From JAHDDY01 sp964549375 (GTDB lineage Bacteria; Pseudomonadota; Alphaproteobacteria; Rhodobacterales; Rhodobacteraceae): a stretch of DNA of 64,000 nucleotides. The notes below the pieces were generated by a model. The model was not told the DNA's origin. It did not search any database and saw nothing but the letters and a program-made list of their open reading frames with translations. The first letter of the stretch is position 1; every line of letters begins with the position of its first letter. Shown here in pieces: positions 33,246 through 42,117 of this stretch. Where the stretch lies: positions 14,620 through 78,619 of the forward strand of contig CAZJWF010000004.1 of the NCBI GenBank assembly GCA_964549375.1. Reading direction: 5' to 3'. The translations under genes were made by a program, and so were the position numbers.

Positions 33246-34547
33246 TTATCGGCCAATGCCGTGATAGATGAAGCCTTGGTCTCGCATGGCGGTGGGGTCG
33301 TAGACGTTCCGCAGATCGACGACGAGCGGCGTTTTCAGAGACGCTTTGACTTGGATTAGGTCGAGCGCACGGAACTGATCCCACTCGGTCAGGATGGCCA
33401 GCGCATCGGCCCCGTCGATCGCTTCATATTCGTTGTCGCAATAGGTGATGTCGGGCATCATCTCACGCGCTTCGTGCATGCTTTCTGGGTCGTAAGCTTT
33501 GATGGTTACACCCGCCTCGATCAGCGCCGGAATAATATCAAGCGACGGCGCGTCGCGCATGTCATCGGTGTTGGGTTTGAAGGCCAGACCGAGGATGCCG
33601 ACAGTCATGCCCTTCGGATCGCCGCCCATTGCGTCGATGATCTTTTGAGCCATCGCTTTTTTGCGGGCGGCATTGACCTCGACCACTGCTTCGACAATTT
33701 TCACGGGAGAGTTGGCATCGTTCGCGGTCTTGACCAGCGCCAACGTATCCTTTGGAAAGCAGGAGCCGCCGTAACCGGGGCCAGCATTCAGGAACTTGCC
33801 GCCGATACGTTTATCAAGGCCAATGCCTTTGGCGACTTGCTGAACGTCAGCACCGACGCTTTCGCACAGGCTGGCAATCTCGTTGATGAAGGTGATCTTA
33901 GTCGCGAGAAATGCGTTGGCGGCATATTTGATCAGTTCTGACGTCCGACGGCTGGTAAAGACAATGGGAGTCTCGTTCAGAAACAATGGACGGTAAAGCT
34001 CGCGCATCACTTCGCGGGCGCGATCATCTTCGCAGCCTATGACCACGCGGTCGGGGCGTTTGAAGTCTTCAATGGCTGCGCCTTCACGTAAAAATTCTGG
34101 GTTCGAGACGACGGCGAAATCGGCGTTGGGGTTGGCCTCGCGGATGACCTTTTCCACTTCATCGCCCGTGCCGACCGGAACCGTTGATTTGGTGACAACC
34201 ACGGTGAAGCCGTCCATCAGCTCGGCGATTTCTTTGGCTGCCGCATAAACATATTGCAGGTCGGCATGACCGTCGCCGCGACGGGAAGGCGTGCCCACGG
34301 CGATGAAGATTACGTCCGCCTTTCGCATCGCTTCTTCTGGTTCAACGGAAAAGGAAAGGCGGTTGGCCTTAACGTTTTGCGCGAGCAGGAGGTCGAGACC
34401 CGGTTCGAAGATGGGCACGCCGCCGTCGTTTAGCGTGTCGATCTTGCTTTGATCTTTATCGAGGCATGTGACGTGATGCCCGAAATCTGAGAAACACGCC
34501 CCAGAAACCAGACCGACATACCCCGTTCCAACCATTGCAATCCGCAT
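33246..34547 (-). CDS. ugd: UDP-glucose 6-dehydrogenase
   Basis: The 433-residue protein starts MRIAMVGTGYVGLVSGACF (NAD-binding) and has TKSTVPVGTGDEV, SNPEFLREG, the YAANAFLATKITFINE segment and GYGGSCFPKDT with the catalytic cysteine. It oxidises UDP-glucose to UDP-glucuronate in two NAD-dependent steps. UDP-glucuronate could feed the exopolysaccharide genes at 1722-7600, although they are far away. RBS and promoter lie at about 34550-34640. Confidence 0.95.
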   Translation of the reverse strand: MRIAMVGTGYVGLVSGACFSDFGHHVTCLDKDQSKIDTLNDGGVPIFEPGLDLLLAQNVKANRLSFSVEPEEAMRKADVIFIAVGTPSRRGDGHADLQYVYAAAKEIAELMDGFTVVVTKSTVPVGTGDEVEKVIREANPNADFAVVSNPEFLREGAAIEDFKRPDRVVIGCEDDRAREVMRELYRPLFLNETPIVFTSRRTSELIKYAANAFLATKITFINEIASLCESVGADVQQVAKGIGLDKRIGGKFLNAGPGYGGSCFPKDTLALVKTANDANSPVKIVEAVVEVNAARKKAMAQKIIDAMGGDPKGMTVGILGLAFKPNTDDMRDAPSLDIIPALIEAGVTIKAYDPESMHEAREMMPDITYCDNEYEAIDGADALAILTEWDQFRALDLIQVKASLKTPLVVDLRNVYDPTAMRDQGFIYHGIGR

Positions 34548-34762
34548 TTCGCATTCCTTAAGATATGTCTAATTGATTGAATTTGCATGCTTGCGCCGCT
34601 TTGTTACTGCAATAGCGCGTAGATGTTAGCGAAAAATGTGCATTGAACAGAAATGACGCATTTAAGTGTTCGCAATGTCATCTGTTTACCCGTCGAGCCA
34701 TATTGCCGCAGAAAACGCTTCCGCGTATGTTGCAGTGCAATGAAGATCAACTGAGGTTAATT

Positions 34763-36913
34763 ATGTCGGAACGTCCAAACCTGAACGATTGGGCTGCGCT
34801 TGCACAAAAGGAGCTGAAAGATCGGCCCCTCGATGAGTTGGTCTGGGATACTCCAGAGGGAATCGCGATTAAGCCCATCTATTCAGCGGCGGATACCGAC
34901 GGGCTGGAGCATCTGAACGATATGCCGGGGCATCACCCGTATACCCGTGGCCCCAAAGCGACGATGTATGCAGGGCGTCCGTGGACGATCCGCCAATATG
35001 CAGGCTTTTCGACAGCCGAGGAATCCAATGCGTTTTACCGCAAAGGGCTGGCCAATGGGCAAATGGGCGTCTCGGTTGCATTCGATTTGGCGACCCACCG
35101 GGGGTATGATAGCGACCACGAGCGGGTGATTGGCGATGTCGGCAAGGCGGGCGTCGCGATTGATTCCGTTGAGGATATGAAAATCCTGTTCGACGGCATC
35201 CCGTTGGATCAGATGTCGGTTTCGATGACCATGAACGGAGCCGTGATTCCGGTGCTGGCGAACTTTATCGTCGCGGGCGAGGAGCAGGGCGTCGACAAGT
35301 CTAAACTCTCCGGCACGATCCAGAACGATATTCTCAAGGAGTTTATGGTCCGCAACACCTATATCTATCCGCCCGAAGCGTCGATGCGGATTGTCGCGGA
35401 TATTATCGGTTATACCGCTGAAAACATGCCGAAATTTAACTCGATTTCGATCTCTGGCTATCACATGCAGGAAGCAGGCGCGAACCTTGTGCAAGAGCTG
35501 GCCTTTACGATTGCCGATGGGCGCGAATATGTGCGGGCGGCGCTGTCGAAAGGCATGGACGTTGATGCGTTTGCGCCGCGCTTGTCGTTCTTTTTCGCCA
35601 TCGGCATGAACTTTTTTATGGAGGCCGCGAAGCTGCGCGCCGCGCGCTTGCTCTGGGCGCGGGTGATGGAGGAATTTGGTCCGAAAAAACCTACCAGTTC
35701 TATGTTGCGGACGCATTGCCAGACCTCCGGTGTGTCTCTGCAAGAGCAAGATCCCTATAACAACATCATCCGCACGGCGTATGAGGCGATGTCGGCTGTG
35801 TTGGGCGGGACGCAGTCTTTGCACACGAATAGCTTTGACGAAGCGATTGCCTTGCCGACCGAGTTCTCCTCGCGGATTGCGCGGAATACGCAACTGATCC
35901 TCAAGCATGAAACTGGCGTCGCCAATGTCGTCGATCCGCTGGCGGGCAGCTATTACGTCGAAAGCCTGACAAAGAACCTCGTCGATGAAGCCTGGAAGCT
36001 GATCGAAGAGGTCGAAACGCTTGGCGGGATGACTAAGGCGGTTGCCTCCGGGATGCCTAAACTACGGATCGAAGAGGCGGCGGCGCGGCGTCAGGCGGCG
36101 GTGGATCGCGGCGACGAGGTGATTGTCGGCGTCAACAAGTTCCGTCCCTCCGAAGCTGACCCCATCGACATTCGTGAAATCGACAATACCGAAGTGCGCC
36201 GGAGTCAGATTGAGCGTATCGAGCGCACGCGCACCGAGCGCGATCAAGCGGTCTGCGATGCCGCGCTGGAGAACCTGAAAATCACAGCCGCAGGGGATGG
36301 TAATCTGTTGGCCGCAGCAGTCGAGGCGGCACGGGCACGCGCAACGGTTGGCGAGATTTCGGATGCGATGGAGGCGGTTTTTGGCCGTCACAAAGCGGAG
36401 GTGAAGACTTTGGCTGGCGTCTACGGTTCCGCCTATGAGGGCGATGAAGACTTTGCCGCGATCCAAAAAGACATTGAGGCGTTCGCCGAAGAAGAGGGCC
36501 GCCGCCCCCGGATGCTGGTCGTGAAGATGGGACAGGATGGCCATGACCGGGGCGCGAAAGTGATCGCGTCCGCTTTCGCCGATATCGGTTTTGACGTCGA
36601 CGTCGGCCCATTGTTCCAGACGCCGGAAGAGGTCGCGCAGGATGCGCTCGATAACGACGTGCATGTCATCGGCGTGTCATCGCAGGCGGCGGGTCACAAG
36701 ACACTGGCCCCCGCGTTGATCGAGTGTCTGCGGAAGGAAGATGCAGGAGAAATTCTGGTCATCTGCGGCGGCGTGATCCCGCAACAGGATTATGACTTCC
36801 TCAAGTCTGCCGGTGTTGCCGCGATCTTTGGGCCGGGCACCAATATCCCGCAAGCCGCGCAAGATGTGTTGGCGCTGATCCGAGCACAGCGCAGGGCACA
36901 GGCGGCGGAGTGA
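34763..36913 (+). CDS. scpA: Methylmalonyl-CoA mutase
   Basis: The ATG at 34763 after CTGAGGTT gives the usual start MSERPNLNDWAALAQKELK; a longer frame from 34643 adds 40 residues with cysteines and no family match. The 716-residue single-chain mutase has a TIM barrel (GTIQNDILKEFMVRNTYIYPP) and a C-terminal B12 domain with the base-off motif QDGHDRG and GGVIPQQDYDFL. It interconverts methylmalonyl-CoA and succinyl-CoA with adenosylcobalamin. B12 biosynthesis genes lie just upstream across ugd. Confidence 0.96.
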   Translation: MSERPNLNDWAALAQKELKDRPLDELVWDTPEGIAIKPIYSAADTDGLEHLNDMPGHHPYTRGPKATMYAGRPWTIRQYAGFSTAEESNAFYRKGLANGQMGVSVAFDLATHRGYDSDHERVIGDVGKAGVAIDSVEDMKILFDGIPLDQMSVSMTMNGAVIPVLANFIVAGEEQGVDKSKLSGTIQNDILKEFMVRNTYIYPPEASMRIVADIIGYTAENMPKFNSISISGYHMQEAGANLVQELAFTIADGREYVRAALSKGMDVDAFAPRLSFFFAIGMNFFMEAAKLRAARLLWARVMEEFGPKKPTSSMLRTHCQTSGVSLQEQDPYNNIIRTAYEAMSAVLGGTQSLHTNSFDEAIALPTEFSSRIARNTQLILKHETGVANVVDPLAGSYYVESLTKNLVDEAWKLIEEVETLGGMTKAVASGMPKLRIEEAAARRQAAVDRGDEVIVGVNKFRPSEADPIDIREIDNTEVRRSQIERIERTRTERDQAVCDAALENLKITAAGDGNLLAAAVEAARARATVGEISDAMEAVFGRHKAEVKTLAGVYGSAYEGDEDFAAIQKDIEAFAEEEGRRPRMLVVKMGQDGHDRGAKVIASAFADIGFDVDVGPLFQTPEEVAQDALDNDVHVIGVSSQAAGHKTLAPALIECLRKEDAGEILVICGGVIPQQDYDFLKSAGVAAIFGPGTNIPQAAQDVLALIRAQRRAQAAE

Positions 36914-36917
36914 GCGG

Positions 36918-37382
36918 ATGAACGACACTCACCATTACGCGGCGAAGATTACATGGCATGGTAAACGGGAAGGCTCGCCCTTAGACTATCGCTCATATGA
37001 TCGGACGCATCTGATCGAAATTGCGGGTAAGCCGCCGCTGACGGCGTCTGCTGATCCCGCGTTCTTGGGCGATAGCAGCTTCTATAATCCCGAAGATATG
37101 CTGGTTGCGGCGTTGTCTTCGTGTCACATGCTTAGTTATCTGGCGATCTGCGCCCGCGCCCGAATTACTGTCCTCAGTTATACTGACAAGGCGGAAGGGG
37201 TCATGATCATGGATCAACCCGATACGGGTCGCTTTTCCGATGTTCTTCTCAAACCTGTGGTCGAACTGGCCCCCGGTTCAGATGTGGAGAAAGCGCGCTC
37301 GTTTCACGCGATGGCGCACAAGGTTTGCTTTATTGCGCGCTCGGTGAACTTCCCAGTGCGCCACGAACCGCGCTTCGTTTAA
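36918..37382 (+). CDS. OsmC/Ohr-type peroxiredoxin
   Basis: The 154-residue protein has the two OsmC cysteine motifs: SSCHMLSYLAIC and HKVCFIARSVNFPV near the C-terminus. The start lies four bases after the mutase stop, so the genes are co-transcribed. OsmC proteins reduce organic hydroperoxides in the cytoplasm using the Cys pair. The link to the mutase is not functionally explained. The stop overlaps the convergent EamA stop by four bases. Confidence 0.88.
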   Translation: MNDTHHYAAKITWHGKREGSPLDYRSYDRTHLIEIAGKPPLTASADPAFLGDSSFYNPEDMLVAALSSCHMLSYLAICARARITVLSYTDKAEGVMIMDQPDTGRFSDVLLKPVVELAPGSDVEKARSFHAMAHKVCFIARSVNFPVRHEPRFV

Positions 37383-38281
37383 CTCTCCGCCTGCCGCTCC
37401 CGATAAAAGATAAAAATCCCCGATCCGACGATAATCGCGATGCCGAGCCATGTCAGGGCGTCGGGGAAGTCTGAGAAAAAGACGTATCCCCAGAAAGTCG
37501 CGCCGATGATTTCCAGGTATTGGAAAGGGGCGACGACCGCCGCGCTGACCCTTTGCAGAGCGAAAATAATCAATGTGTGGCAGAAAATCGCGACGAGGCC
37601 GATCAAGATAATCTGTGCGGCCTCGAACGGTGCGGGAATAGCGAGGGCGGTGCGCGTTGGGCTATGCGCCAGCACCACGACGCCGAGGGTAATTACCCCC
37701 GAAATGTTGGCGAGCGCTTGTAGGGTCCACGGGTCCGCCGAATTCGACAAGATCTTTGTCAGTGTCATATATCCGGCGAAGCAGATCGCAGCCCCCAGCG
37801 GTAATAGCGCGACGATGCCGAATTCGCTGAAACTGGGGCGGATGATGAGCATCGCTCCGGCAAACCCTACGAGAACCGCGACGATCCTTCGCCAGCCAAT
37901 GCTCTCACCAAGGAAGATGGCGGAAAAGATTGTTAGGATCAGCGGCTCGACGAAAAAGATTGCTGCAACATCGGCCAAGGGCATGAATGAAACCGCTGCG
38001 AAGAAAAACGCGGTTGCCCCCGCGATGCCCGCACCGCGCAAGAAGTGCAAACCCAACCGGGGCAGGCGCAAGGCGCTTGGGCCGTTTCTCCAAAGGACAA
38101 AAGGCACCAGCAACGCACTACCGACGACGAACCTCAGCCATGCGACTTCGATGGCGGGGATCGTGGCAGAGAGGTGCTTGGCGAGCGCGTCGATCACAGG
38201 CACGACCAACATCGCCGTGGCCATGAAAATCAGTCCGGTGGCAATGTCGCGAGTCGGGTTTGCGAGGGGCGTCTGTGTCAT
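37379..38281 (-). CDS. EamA-type DMT-family transporter
   Basis: The 300-residue protein has ten hydrophobic segments in two EamA halves, for example VPVIDALAKHLSATIPAIEVAWLRF at the start of half one and FQYLEIIGATFWGYVFFSDFPDALTWLGIAIIVGSG in half two. It is an inner-membrane exporter of metabolites or amino acids; substrate unknown. It is transcribed away from the HTTM gene upstream by a 51-base gap. Confidence 0.9.
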   Translation of the reverse strand: MTQTPLANPTRDIATGLIFMATAMLVVPVIDALAKHLSATIPAIEVAWLRFVVGSALLVPFVLWRNGPSALRLPRLGLHFLRGAGIAGATAFFFAAVSFMPLADVAAIFFVEPLILTIFSAIFLGESIGWRRIVAVLVGFAGAMLIIRPSFSEFGIVALLPLGAAICFAGYMTLTKILSNSADPWTLQALANISGVITLGVVVLAHSPTRTALAIPAPFEAAQIILIGLVAIFCHTLIIFALQRVSAAVVAPFQYLEIIGATFWGYVFFSDFPDALTWLGIAIIVGSGIFIFYRERQAES

Positions 38282-38332
38282 GCGGTGGACGCTACGCGCG
38301 CCCGCTTTACAAAGCGAAAGAAATCGGGCGCA

Positions 38333-39760
38333 TCAAGGTTTTTGCAGCGGCAGCGGAGGAAACCAGTCTGGCAGCTTGTCGGCGGCGGCACGGGTTTCGA
38401 GGGGCATAATCCACGGCTCGGGGGTCATCAGGTGTCGCTCGGTTTCGGTCAGGTCGATATTCGGGTCGATCAACGCTTGCGCCGGTCTTCCGTTGAGCGT
38501 CACGGTATAGCGCGCGTAGATTTGAGCGGAGGGCCAGCCGCCGTGCTTCATCAGCCGTTTTTCCAGCCAGATCGCGAAATCACGAGAGATGTCGGCCCGT
38601 GTCATGACATATTTTGCGCTGCGCGGTCCGAGAAAGTCAGCGGGGTTGAACATGAACTGTTCTTTGGTCTCCGGATTGACCGCCAGATACCCGCCTTCCG
38701 CGCGCCTGCTATAGACACGCATCCGCCATGAAAAGCGGTGCCCATCGCCTGTCCAGCCCACGAGGTTGGGGAACATGGCTTGCCGCACGGGTAAGATCAG
38801 TTGAACCGCAAACCATACGATCAGCAGCGCCGACAACCCCGCTGCCAGTGGGCGGATCGAGGTTTGGGCCGCTTCCGGTGCGGGGGTCGTTGGCGCTGCT
38901 TTGAAACCGATACGGAGCCTGCGCCAAAGCTGCGATGGCCAATCAGGATCAAAGAAGATGAGCGTTACAGCGATGGTCAGCCACGGGAAAATCCCGATAT
39001 TGAAGAGTGCTGCGTTTGATATGTGGAAAAATACGTAGATCAAAAAAAGCGGCAGGCGCGTCTTGCGATAAAGCAATAGAGGTGCGCCCAAGACGTGTAG
39101 GGCGACCACCCCCCACGATGAAGCGATGACGAAAAGATCATTCTGAAATAGCGCTCCATAAAAGACCGCGTCTTGTTTCGGCGGTAGCCAGAGCAGCAGC
39201 GGTTGGCCGCGCAACCAGTCATCGGTGATTTTCACCAGCCCAGCAAAGATCAGAATAATCTCGGTTTGCAGCTTGATCGCGGCCACTGGCCATCGGGGAA
39301 TCCAATCGCTCCGCTTCGTCACGCCCAACAAGGCATCCAGTGACCAGACTTTATTCGCGGGCGAGAAAGCGAGGAGAATACCGTAGAGCAGGACCATGTA
39401 GTTGTGGTTCAGGTATTGAACTCGATCGAGCAGGAAAAAATATCCGAACAGTATGACGAACGTGATGATCGCGATGCGAAAAAATAATCCCAGCATCACG
39501 AGTGCCGCAGAGACGCCGACGGCCCCCCAAGCCACATAGATCCACGGCTCTGGCAAGGGCGTTATAAAGTCGAGGCCAAAATACGGGAACTGCACCGGAG
39601 GGACGACGTAGAAACCCCAGATGAGTTTGCCGTTCCAATAGTAATAGCAATCATAGATCATGATCGCGCCGAACAATATCCGGGTCACGGCCAGCGATTG
39701 ACCTGATATCGGGGCGGAAAGCCACGCGCGCAGGCCGCTCATTTTATCTGAGATCGGCAT
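38333..39760 (-). CDS. HTTM-domain / vitamin K-dependent carboxylase-like membrane protein
   Basis: The ATG at 39760 starts MPISDKMSGLRAWLSAP; the frame extends upstream to 40042 but that part is basic, polar and unmatched. The 475-residue protein has multiple membrane helices (LAVTRILFGAIMIYDCYYYW, LVMLGLFFRIAIITFVILFGYFFLLDR) and resembles the horizontally transferred transmembrane (HTTM) domain related to gamma-glutamyl carboxylase. The C-terminal 150 residues are extramembranous. Bacterial members are common but their activity is unproven. Confidence 0.85.
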   Translation of the reverse strand: MPISDKMSGLRAWLSAPISGQSLAVTRILFGAIMIYDCYYYWNGKLIWGFYVVPPVQFPYFGLDFITPLPEPWIYVAWGAVGVSAALVMLGLFFRIAIITFVILFGYFFLLDRVQYLNHNYMVLLYGILLAFSPANKVWSLDALLGVTKRSDWIPRWPVAAIKLQTEIILIFAGLVKITDDWLRGQPLLLWLPPKQDAVFYGALFQNDLFVIASSWGVVALHVLGAPLLLYRKTRLPLFLIYVFFHISNAALFNIGIFPWLTIAVTLIFFDPDWPSQLWRRLRIGFKAAPTTPAPEAAQTSIRPLAAGLSALLIVWFAVQLILPVRQAMFPNLVGWTGDGHRFSWRMRVYSRRAEGGYLAVNPETKEQFMFNPADFLGPRSAKYVMTRADISRDFAIWLEKRLMKHGGWPSAQIYARYTVTLNGRPAQALIDPNIDLTETERHLMTPEPWIMPLETRAAADKLPDWFPPLPLQKP

Positions 39761-39926
39761 TGTCCGATCGCTCCCGTCAATCCCGTTCCGGTTCGGCGTC
39801 GAGCCTATAACGTAACCGGCCCCATGATCACAAGGAAAGTGCCGTGATGATTGGGAAAATCGTGATTGCTGGCAATGGGTGTGAAGTCCGTTTATCTTTC
39901 GCGATGATAGGACTAGGAGCCTTGGC

Positions 39927-40250
39927 ATGAGCGTCACGACCTCATTTCGCGTTTCGGCCTTTTTGCGGCTTTGTTCGCAATCAGGGGAGGGCGCGTATAT
40001 CCTCAGGCGCGGCGACGAAACGGCAGGAGCGGTTTTGGTCAAACATGCGCGCCCCGACGGGACCGCCGTCGTCTATGCCCGCCGATATGACATCGACGGA
40101 GAGATTGTGTGGGAGCGCGCAACCGGAGAGGCCGCTGTCTCGGACAAAGAAGCGGATGCGTATATCGACCGGCGCGTCAAATCAGACGCCGACTTGTGGG
40201 CCGTCGAAGTCGAAAGCCGTGCGGATGCTCCGCCGCTTACTGACCTGTAA
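39927..40250 (+). CDS. DUF1491 family protein
   Basis: The 107-residue protein matches DUF1491: RVSAFLRLCSQSGEGAYILRRGD, AGAVLVKHARPDGTA, ADAYIDRRVKSDADLWAVEVE. The family is widespread in Alphaproteobacteria and small; function is unknown. It converges on and overlaps the 3' end of a small secreted-protein gene by 14 bases. Confidence 0.88.
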   Translation: MSVTTSFRVSAFLRLCSQSGEGAYILRRGDETAGAVLVKHARPDGTAVVYARRYDIDGEIVWERATGEAAVSDKEADAYIDRRVKSDADLWAVEVESRADAPPLTDL

Positions 40251-40527
40251 CCGCCGCTTGCATCGGCGGCGGCGCAAAGAAATCCCGCTCTGTTGACGGA
40301 ATAGACCGCTCTGTCACGCCATACGGCAGACAAAGCGGATCGGTGATGAAAGCCTGAACAAAGTTCCCATCATCGTATTCCACCGCTGACCTGCATCCGG
40401 TCGGCGCATGGATCGCTGTGATGCGTTCCAGCTTCAGTTCTTTGTGTGGATCGTGGGGTTTTGCCAGCGCGGTCGTTCCCCCGAACAAACACGCTGAGAC
40501 CCCGAGTCCCAAGATCATTCTGATCAT
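40237..40527 (-). CDS. Small secreted hypothetical protein
   Basis: The 96-residue protein has a signal peptide (MIRMILGLGVSACLFGGTTALA) and a mature chain with two cysteines (TGCRSAV and DPLCLPYG) that may form a disulfide. The family is not recognised. The coding nature is supported by the signal peptide and by tail-to-tail overlap with DUF1491. It is likely periplasmic. Confidence 0.65.
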   Translation of the reverse strand: MIRMILGLGVSACLFGGTTALAKPHDPHKELKLERITAIHAPTGCRSAVEYDDGNFVQAFITDPLCLPYGVTERSIPSTERDFFAPPPMQAAVTGQ

Positions 40528-41018
40528 CTGTCAACTCCTCCTCGCCCCGTGCGAGCTGACACCCTTCAACTGGCTATGCGAATCACGCTCCCCCGAGCCA
40601 GATCTGCCTTATCGTCGCGCTAATCGCCTAAAAAGAGAAGTGATACTTGTCACAGATTGCTATGATTGTGTTCAATGTCGTGGAACGTGGCTAAAACCGG
40701 AAGGTAATCTGCATTTAGAAGAAGGGAGTGGGCTTATCGCAGCCGGTAACTCGTCCGGCCCAAACGCGGTTAGTCTAATTCAATGCCGAGAGATTTAAGC
40801 ATCGCTGGAGTCGGTCGTGAGCACTCTACACCACGGCAATCTAGTGCCACAAAAGCTGACGCTTGCGATGCTTCTCGCGTTTGGCGGACACAACGGTTCT
40901 CGCAAGCGCACTTTCGTCTATGGATCGCTTTTGGTGGGGCCGTTGAAAAAATTACCCTGCCCGTATTTGACCGCGGGGCAGGGTATTTTTGGTTCAGGTG
41001 AGCGCCTTATGGGTCGCG
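40528..41018. other. 491-base gene-free region
   Basis: Between the small secreted protein (start 40527) and the CTERM protein (end 41019). It contains the promoter of the small secreted gene on its left side and the bidirectional terminator at 40953-40990. Several short open frames on both strands have no family match, the longest being a GTG-started frame from 40817 that crosses the terminator. No RNA gene was seen. Confidence 0.5.
40953..40990. terminator. Bidirectional rho-independent terminator
   Basis: TACCCTGCCC (40953-40962) pairs with GGGCAGGGTA (40976-40985), loop of 13 bases. TTTTT follows at 40986-40990 on the plus strand. On the minus strand the stem is followed by TTTTTTC, so it would stop the CTERM gene (41019-41846) and any plus-strand transcript. 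Confidence 0.8.
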
Positions 41019-41846
41019 TCAGGCTTTGGCGCGGTGAAGTTTACGCCCCAAAGCAGCGATACCGACCAAGAGCAGAGCGAGGCCGCCGGGCGCAGGAACG
41101 GAACCGCCGCCAGTGCTGGTGCCGCCGACCGTGGTGCCCTGATTTGAACCTCCAGAAAAGTTATTTACCAGTCCGCCCGACACCTGGGTGGAGTCACATG
41201 AATTGAGGTAATTGGGCCGTGCGCTCTGACCTGTTGAACAATCGACGGTGCCGACGTGGCGGGTCGCGTCATTGCCCGTGTCGAGCCACATCTGGTTGTC
41301 GAATGCATAGTTGGTAATCGAACCATCTGCCCCATAGCTGAAGTCAGAACCTTCGCTTTGGTGGAACCAGATGCCAGCTTGCGGGCCAATCGCGACGCCA
41401 TCGAAATCTCCACCGATGGCATTGTTGATCTGCGAAACATCAAGGCTGAACTGCGTCAGTTCGTAGCCATATCTCGCATGAGTTCCGCCGGACGAGAAAA
41501 CATTATCATACGTGCCGAGCAGAGTTCCGGTCCGATAGCTGTTCGCCGAATTGGTGCCTTCATAGGTATACGCGGTGATCCGGTTATTTTCTAAGTCCCC
41601 GTAGAGGATCGCATGGCTGGAGCCGTCGCCCTTTGGATTATCTCCATCGGTCACAACCAACCAAAACCCGTCTTTTCCTTGGTCGGAGCGAAACTTCATT
41701 GCGTAAGATTCATTTTCGGAGTCGTAAGCGTTCCATACGCCAGCGCTATGATAATCAATTGCGAACACATCGGCATTGGCATGTGTGTTGATGCTCATGG
41801 TGGCCGCGAAAGCAATCACGGCGAGGAAATTTCTTTTTGATATCAT
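41019..41846 (-). CDS. Secreted protein with VPAPGG-type C-terminal sorting signal (PEP-CTERM-like)
   Basis: The 275-residue protein has a signal peptide (MISKRNFLAVIAFAATMSINTHANA), a glycine/serine/threonine-rich linker (residues about 230-248), and a C-terminal tripartite tail: VPAPGG, hydrophobic LALLLVGIAALG, then basic RKLHRAKA. That layout is the PEP-CTERM/VPxPx family of exosortase substrates. The body includes YHSAGVWNAYDSENESYAM and a SGGTHARYGYELTQFSLD region. It would be cell-surface or exopolysaccharide-associated. No exosortase gene is in the window. Confidence 0.85.
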   Translation of the reverse strand: MISKRNFLAVIAFAATMSINTHANADVFAIDYHSAGVWNAYDSENESYAMKFRSDQGKDGFWLVVTDGDNPKGDGSSHAILYGDLENNRITAYTYEGTNSANSYRTGTLLGTYDNVFSSGGTHARYGYELTQFSLDVSQINNAIGGDFDGVAIGPQAGIWFHQSEGSDFSYGADGSITNYAFDNQMWLDTGNDATRHVGTVDCSTGQSARPNYLNSCDSTQVSGGLVNNFSGGSNQGTTVGGTSTGGGSVPAPGGLALLLVGIAALGRKLHRAKA

Positions 41847-42117
41847 CGTCTTTTGCCTTTGGTAAAATTGGCTTCCCTTCGCGGACTCCTATCCGCGTAT
41901 CGGGGAAATCGAAATTCTCTTGGATTAAACTTACCATTGAGATGAAAATTTATGATTAAAAACAGACTCCTGAAGTTGTTCGTCGTTCTGTTGGCGTCAA
42001 TAACTGGTTAAGAACCACACGCCGAGGTGGCGCGGAACTTGGCGACGGGTTTCATCGCAGCGCACCGAGTTCGTGATTTCGATAGACTTGGGCGGCGTGT
42101 CTTTCTAAATCGGGCGG

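Noticed and set aside
34643..34762. N-terminal extension of methylmalonyl-CoA mutase
   Set aside because: Forty extra residues with cysteines and no homology; an ATG with a Shine-Dalgarno at 34763 gives the family start.
34883..35908. 341-codon open frame antisense to methylmalonyl-CoA mutase
   Set aside because: No domain match; the mutase frame explains the sequence.
40817..41206. 129-codon GTG-started plus frame
   Set aside because: Runs through a strong terminator and into the antisense of the CTERM gene; no family match.
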